Part shown: piece after piece, positions 6,252-8,313 of the stretch
Position numbering within the stretch: the first letter of the stretch is position 1
How the letters are laid out: every line of letters starts with the position of its first letter
Origin: Desulfobacterales bacterium
Lineage (GTDB): Bacteria; Desulfobacterota; Desulfobacteria; Desulfobacterales; C00003106
Direction: 5' to 3'
Length of the DNA: 8,313 nucleotides
Assembly: GCA_030594505.1 (NCBI GenBank)
Contig: JAUVFC010000067.1
Coordinates: 1 to 8,313, forward strand
The notes under the pieces: generated by a model
Told to the model about the DNA's origin: nothing
Database searches by the model: none
Seen by the model: the letters and a program-made list of their open reading frames with translations, nothing else
Program-made: the position numbers and the translations under genes

Positions 6252-6325
6252 GTTTATGTGGTCTTGTTTTATCCTTATTCCTAAGGCTGACTGTAAATGA
6301 TTATAGAGTGTCTTGCAAAAAGTCT

Positions 6326-7633
6326 TCAATTCATTTTCTTCACCCGTATTTTCACCGAATTGGCATGTGCCCCAAGGCCCTCGATTTCGGCAAGCCTTGC
6401 AATATGTCCCGCCTCTTTTTTTAAAACACTTGCCGGATAATAAATCAGGCTGGTCTTTTTAATAAAATGATTCACTGAAAGGGCTGAGGCAAAGCGGGCG
6501 GTGCCTGCGGTCGGAAGGACATGATTGGGGCCGGCCACATAGTCCCCCACAGGTTCCGGCGTGTACTTTCCGAGAAATAGCGCTCCGGCGTTGCGGACCT
6601 TTCCGATGTACCGGAAGGGGTCGTCAAGCTGCAACTCAAGATGTTCAGGGGCGATCCTGTTGGCAAGCTCAAAAGCTACGTCGATATTTTTTACGACGAT
6701 GAGCGCCCCGAATTTTTTAAGGGATGCTTCGGCGATCTCTTTTCGAGGAAGTTGTGCGAGCTGTTTTTTTATAGCATCATCTACTTCCCGAGCTACAGTA
6801 TTTGAGGTGGTAATCAGTATAGAAGAGGCAAGCGGGTCGTGTTCGGCCTGTGAAAGGAGATCGGCTGCTATATATTCCGCTTCTGCTGTGTCATCGGCAA
6901 TTACAAGTATCTCACTTGGCCCCGCTATCATGTCGATTCCCACTGTGCCGGCAACCATTTTTTTTGCCAGGGTTACATATATATTGCCCGGCCCGACAAT
7001 GACATCTACCTGTGGTATTGTTTCGGTTCCGTAAGCAAGGGCGGCAATTCCCCACGCGCTTCCGACCTTGAATATCGTATCGATTCCGACCCGTTCTGCC
7101 GCGACAAGGAGATGTGGGTTGATATCGCCGGTTTTCGTAGGTGGTGTTGCAAGACAGATCTTTTCGACACCCGCGATTTTTGCAGGTATTCCCCCCATAA
7201 GGACAGAAGAGACCAGCGGGGTTTTCCCTCCCCGGCCTCCAGGGACATAAATCCCGGCGGCGTCAACCGGCCTTGCGAGCTGTCCCAATATCTTGCCTGA
7301 TGGGTCGGTGGTGATCCATGATTTCTCCCGCTGTTCTTTATGGAAGTCTTTGATTTGCCGGGCGGCAAGTCTGAGGCTCTGCATAAATGCCCGGCTTACC
7401 TTGCGCCTGGCAGCGGCAATTTCTGCTCGGGTGACCTGCAGATCGTCCCGTTTCAAATCCGGTGCATCAAAGCGGTTGACGTACGAGATGAGCGCCCTGT
7501 CACCGTCTTTTTTAATATCGGCCAAAATCCTTGCAACCGTTTTTTCATCCTTTGCCCTGAAACTAAGGCCCCGGTTGATGATCCGGTCGATCTTTTTTTC
7601 CGTGGCTTGTGAAGGATGGTTTAAGATGAGCAT
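6326..7633 (-). CDS. hisD: Histidinol dehydrogenase
   Basis: HisD carries out the last two steps of histidine synthesis, oxidising L-histidinol to L-histidine via histidinal with two NAD and a zinc ion, in the cytoplasm. The 435-aa length is normal. Signatures seen: GIYVPGGRGG (127-136), YGTETIP (201-207), VGPGNIYV (213-220), GPSEILVIAD (238-247), LLSQAEHD with zinc ligands Q262 and H265, APEHLE with catalytic E330/H331, VGDYVAGPNH with D364, and GLGAHANS with H423. The start at 7633 (MLILNHPSQ) is chosen because of a GGTGGAG ribosome site seven bases upstream; an in-frame ATG at 7690 would add 19 residues encoded by repeat sequence. The loop GSAWGIAALAYGT has Trp-Gly where many HisD have Gln-Ala. 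No other his gene lies in the window, so it is at least locally solitary. A long leader with a heptamer inverted repeat precedes it. Confidence 0.97.
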   Translation of the reverse strand: MLILNHPSQATEKKIDRIINRGLSFRAKDEKTVARILADIKKDGDRALISYVNRFDAPDLKRDDLQVTRAEIAAARRKVSRAFMQSLRLAARQIKDFHKEQREKSWITTDPSGKILGQLARPVDAAGIYVPGGRGGKTPLVSSVLMGGIPAKIAGVEKICLATPPTKTGDINPHLLVAAERVGIDTIFKVGSAWGIAALAYGTETIPQVDVIVGPGNIYVTLAKKMVAGTVGIDMIAGPSEILVIADDTAEAEYIAADLLSQAEHDPLASSILITTSNTVAREVDDAIKKQLAQLPRKEIAEASLKKFGALIVVKNIDVAFELANRIAPEHLELQLDDPFRYIGKVRNAGALFLGKYTPEPVGDYVAGPNHVLPTAGTARFASALSVNHFIKKTSLIYYPASVLKKEAGHIARLAEIEGLGAHANSVKIRVKKMN

Positions 7634-7659
7634 GAAAACTCCACCAAAAAATATGTTAC

Positions 7660-7817
7660 TCAGGTTCAAGGTTAGGGGTTCAGGATTCACGGTTCAAGGG
7701 TTCACGGTTGCGGGCCTTGCTCTATTCAAGGCAGCATAGAGCTTCCTGAAAATTTTGTTGCAAGAACCGAATTAATTCCGCATTCGTATAGCCTTAACCC
7801 CTGAACTTTGAACCTGA
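7660..7817. repeat. 158-bp inverted heptamer-repeat element in the hisD leader
   Basis: The left arm (7663-7712) is seven tandem units of the type GGTTNNN (GGTTCAA, GGTTAGG, GGTTCAG, GATTCAC, GGTTCAA, then after one extra G GGTTCAC, GGTTGCG). The right arm (7792-7816) holds about three units in the opposite orientation. The ends are a 10-bp inverted repeat TCAGGTTCAA (7660-7669 and 7808-7817). A hisD transcript would contain both arms and could fold into a long imperfect stem 27 bases before the start codon. No clear target duplication flanks it. It may be a repeat family of this genome or a leader structure. Confidence 0.65.
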
Positions 7818-7830
7818 CAAGTTGCAAAAA

Positions 7831-7836
7831 ATTATA
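7831..7836 (-). promoter_or_regulatory. Possible -10 box for hisD
   Basis: The minus strand reads TATAAT, just upstream of the heptamer element relative to hisD. The hexamer at 17-bp spacing is a poor -35. If used, it would give a leader of about 190 bases that carries the whole inverted-repeat element. Confidence 0.3.
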
Positions 7837-7890
7837 TTAAATGATTACTATAAGTTCCCTTAAATGTCAAAATAAAAAGGGGATTATCAC

Positions 7891-7918
7891 GGACAAATAC
7901 TGATGGACAAATACTGAC
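7891..7918 (+). repeat. 14-bp tandem direct repeat abutting the -35 of the divergent promoter
   Basis: GGACAAATACTGAT (7891-7904) is followed at once by GGACAAATACTGAC (7905-7918), 13 of 14 bases identical. The second copy runs into the -35 hexamer at 7918-7923. The position and the roughly 1.3-turn period suit two adjacent protein contacts, such as an activator or repressor site. It could also be a replication-slippage duplication. No known operator consensus is recognised. Confidence 0.55.
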
Positions 7919-7946
7919 TGACGGAAGGACGTATTCATGGTATAAT
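7918..7946 (+). promoter_or_regulatory. Probable housekeeping-sigma promoter with extended -10
   Basis: The -35 is CTGACG (7918-7923, four of six matches to TTGACA), then exactly 17 bp, then TATAAT (7941-7946), a perfect -10. A TGG immediately upstream of the -10 gives the extended TGnTATAAT form. The transcript would start near 7953 and read through the second heptamer element to the ATG at 8179, leaving a leader of about 226 bases. Confidence 0.65.
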
Positions 7947-7962
7947 AATATTATTAACAAAA

Positions 7963-8113
7963 GTTACGGGTTGCGTGTTACGGGTTTTATTTCCATTTTG
8001 TCACTACGTATTGAATGAATCTGTTCGTTTTGTGTAACTGTTGTGCTACCTAACTCGTTATAATTTTTCATTGCGTTCCTTTTTTAACTCGCAACTCGCA
8101 ACCCGTAACCCCC
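7963..8113. repeat. Inverted heptamer-repeat element in the leader of the 8179 gene
   Basis: The left arm (7963-7986) is GTTACGG, GTTGCGT, GTTACGG, then decays. The right arm (8086-8113) is AACTCGC, AACTCGC, AACCCGT, AACCCCC. The arms share a perfect 13-bp inverted repeat GTTACGGGTTGCG (7963-7975 and 8097-8109). The AT-rich interior (about 100 bp) has no gene. A plus-strand transcript would fold this into a stem, in the same G-rich-first polarity as the element in the hisD leader. No U-tract follows, so it is not a simple terminator. Confidence 0.65.
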
Positions 8114-8178
8114 ATGAGGGTATATCTGTACAACCTGTGTAAACAATTAATATTAACAAAATCTAACAGGAGCTTAAC

Positions 8179-8313
8179 ATGTTCACTCCCTACGCCTGCC
8201 ATGAAGAGAGAATTGTTGTTGATAATAATGTTGTTGAAAAATACAGGCTTTCTGCCTGGGCCGAAAAGTTCAAACTCGGGACCGCCGGCTACAGAGACCT
8301 TTTAGATATCGAA
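8179..8313 (+). CDS. Probable phosphohexomutase (phosphoglucomutase/phosphomannomutase family), 5' part
   Basis: The window holds the first 45 codons: MFTPYACHEERIVVDNNVVE, then KYRLSAWAEKFKLGTAGYRDLLDIE. The motif 'FKLGTAGYRD' (31-40) corresponds to the N-terminal 'FGTSGxRG' loop of the alpha-D-phosphohexomutase superfamily, which contacts the phosphate of hexose phosphates. These enzymes interconvert glucose- or mannose-1- and 6-phosphate and feed polysaccharide and cell-wall precursor synthesis. The phosphoserine loop and the rest of the protein lie beyond the right edge, so substrate cannot be told. The ATG is set by an AGGAG ribosome site six bases upstream. The gene is divergent from hisD across 545 bp and has a good upstream promoter. 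A different protein with a similar N-terminus is possible. Confidence 0.6.
   Translation, partial: MFTPYACHEERIVVDNNVVEKYRLSAWAEKFKLGTAGYRDLLDIE

Noticed and set aside
6273..6286. CCTTA/TAAGG hairpin downstream of hisD as a terminator
   Set aside because: Only a 5-bp AT-containing stem and no U-tract follows on the minus strand.
6561..7034. Long open frame on the plus strand opposite hisD
   Set aside because: It is antisense to clear HisD motifs and its translation is Ser/Ala/Thr-rich with no domain or ribosome site.
7634..7690. N-terminal extension of HisD to the ATG at 7690
   Set aside because: The extra 19 codons come from heptamer repeat sequence, and the ATG at 7633 has a good ribosome site and matches the usual HisD start.
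7865..7870. Perfect TTGACA on the minus strand as the hisD -35
   Set aside because: It lies 28 bp from the TATAAT at 7831-7836, and no acceptable -10 is found at 16-18 bp.
7952..8161. 11-bp direct repeat TATTAACAAAA flanking the second heptamer element (7952-7962 and 8151-8161) as a target duplication
   Set aside because: The left copy abuts the element, but the right copy is about 40 bp beyond its end, and the sequence is AT-rich enough to recur by chance.
8114..8305. 63-codon plus-strand frame overlapping the last gene
   Set aside because: No ribosome site before its ATG. The frame starting at 8179 has an AGGAG site and a phosphohexomutase-like motif.

Overview
The window looks like chromosomal DNA of a medium-GC Gram-negative bacterium, most likely a Desulfobacterota (former Deltaproteobacteria) or a relative. 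This is inferred from the gene mix: a hybrid histidine kinase with an AHNFNN phosphoacceptor box, a PP2C/STAS/HATPase partner-switching set, a NifX-like protein, and a stand-alone 3D-domain lipoprotein. No rRNA, tRNA, CRISPR array or intact transposase gene was seen.

Layout. (1) 1-480: the 5' end of a minus-strand NifX/NifB-family gene (start at 109). Directly upstream of its Shine-Dalgarno sits a 209-bp transposase-less MITE (128-336) with 16-bp perfect terminal inverted repeats and a perfect 5-bp target duplication. Next is a possible 16-codon micro-ORF (427-477). (2) 481-1173, minus: an unrecognised 230-aa protein with a helix-turn-helix-like segment. (3) 1354-5663, plus: a compact four-gene signalling operon encoding a membrane hybrid histidine kinase (HAMP-PAS-HisKA-HATPase-REC), a STAS anti-anti-sigma-type protein, a REC domain fused to an RsbW-like HATPase, and a SpoIIE/RsbU-type PP2C phosphatase. 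The last gene starts at a TTG inside its predecessor. (4) 5667-6146, minus and convergent: a small exported 3D-domain protein, probably a murein hydrolase. (5) 6326-7633, minus: hisD, histidinol dehydrogenase. (6) 7634-8178: a 545-bp divergent regulatory region with two unrelated-in-sequence but similarly built inverted heptamer-repeat elements, one in each leader, a 14-bp tandem repeat and a good extended -10 promoter. (7) 8179-8313, plus: the 5' end of a probable phosphohexomutase gene.

How the genes fit together. The 1354-5663 operon carries a whole phosphorylation-controlled partner switch. The kinase senses a signal through a periplasmic, histidine-rich helical domain and a cytoplasmic PAS domain. 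Its likely outputs are its own REC domain and the REC domain of the HATPase protein. The HATPase would phosphorylate the STAS protein on Ser47 and the PP2C phosphatase would reverse this. The final target (a sigma factor, anti-sigma factor or other effector) is not in the window. The best leads for something undescribed are the REC-kinase fusion with a separate phosphatase, the hemerythrin-like spacing of His/Glu in the sensor domain, the MITE abutting a ribosome binding site, and the paired heptamer elements in the two divergent leaders.
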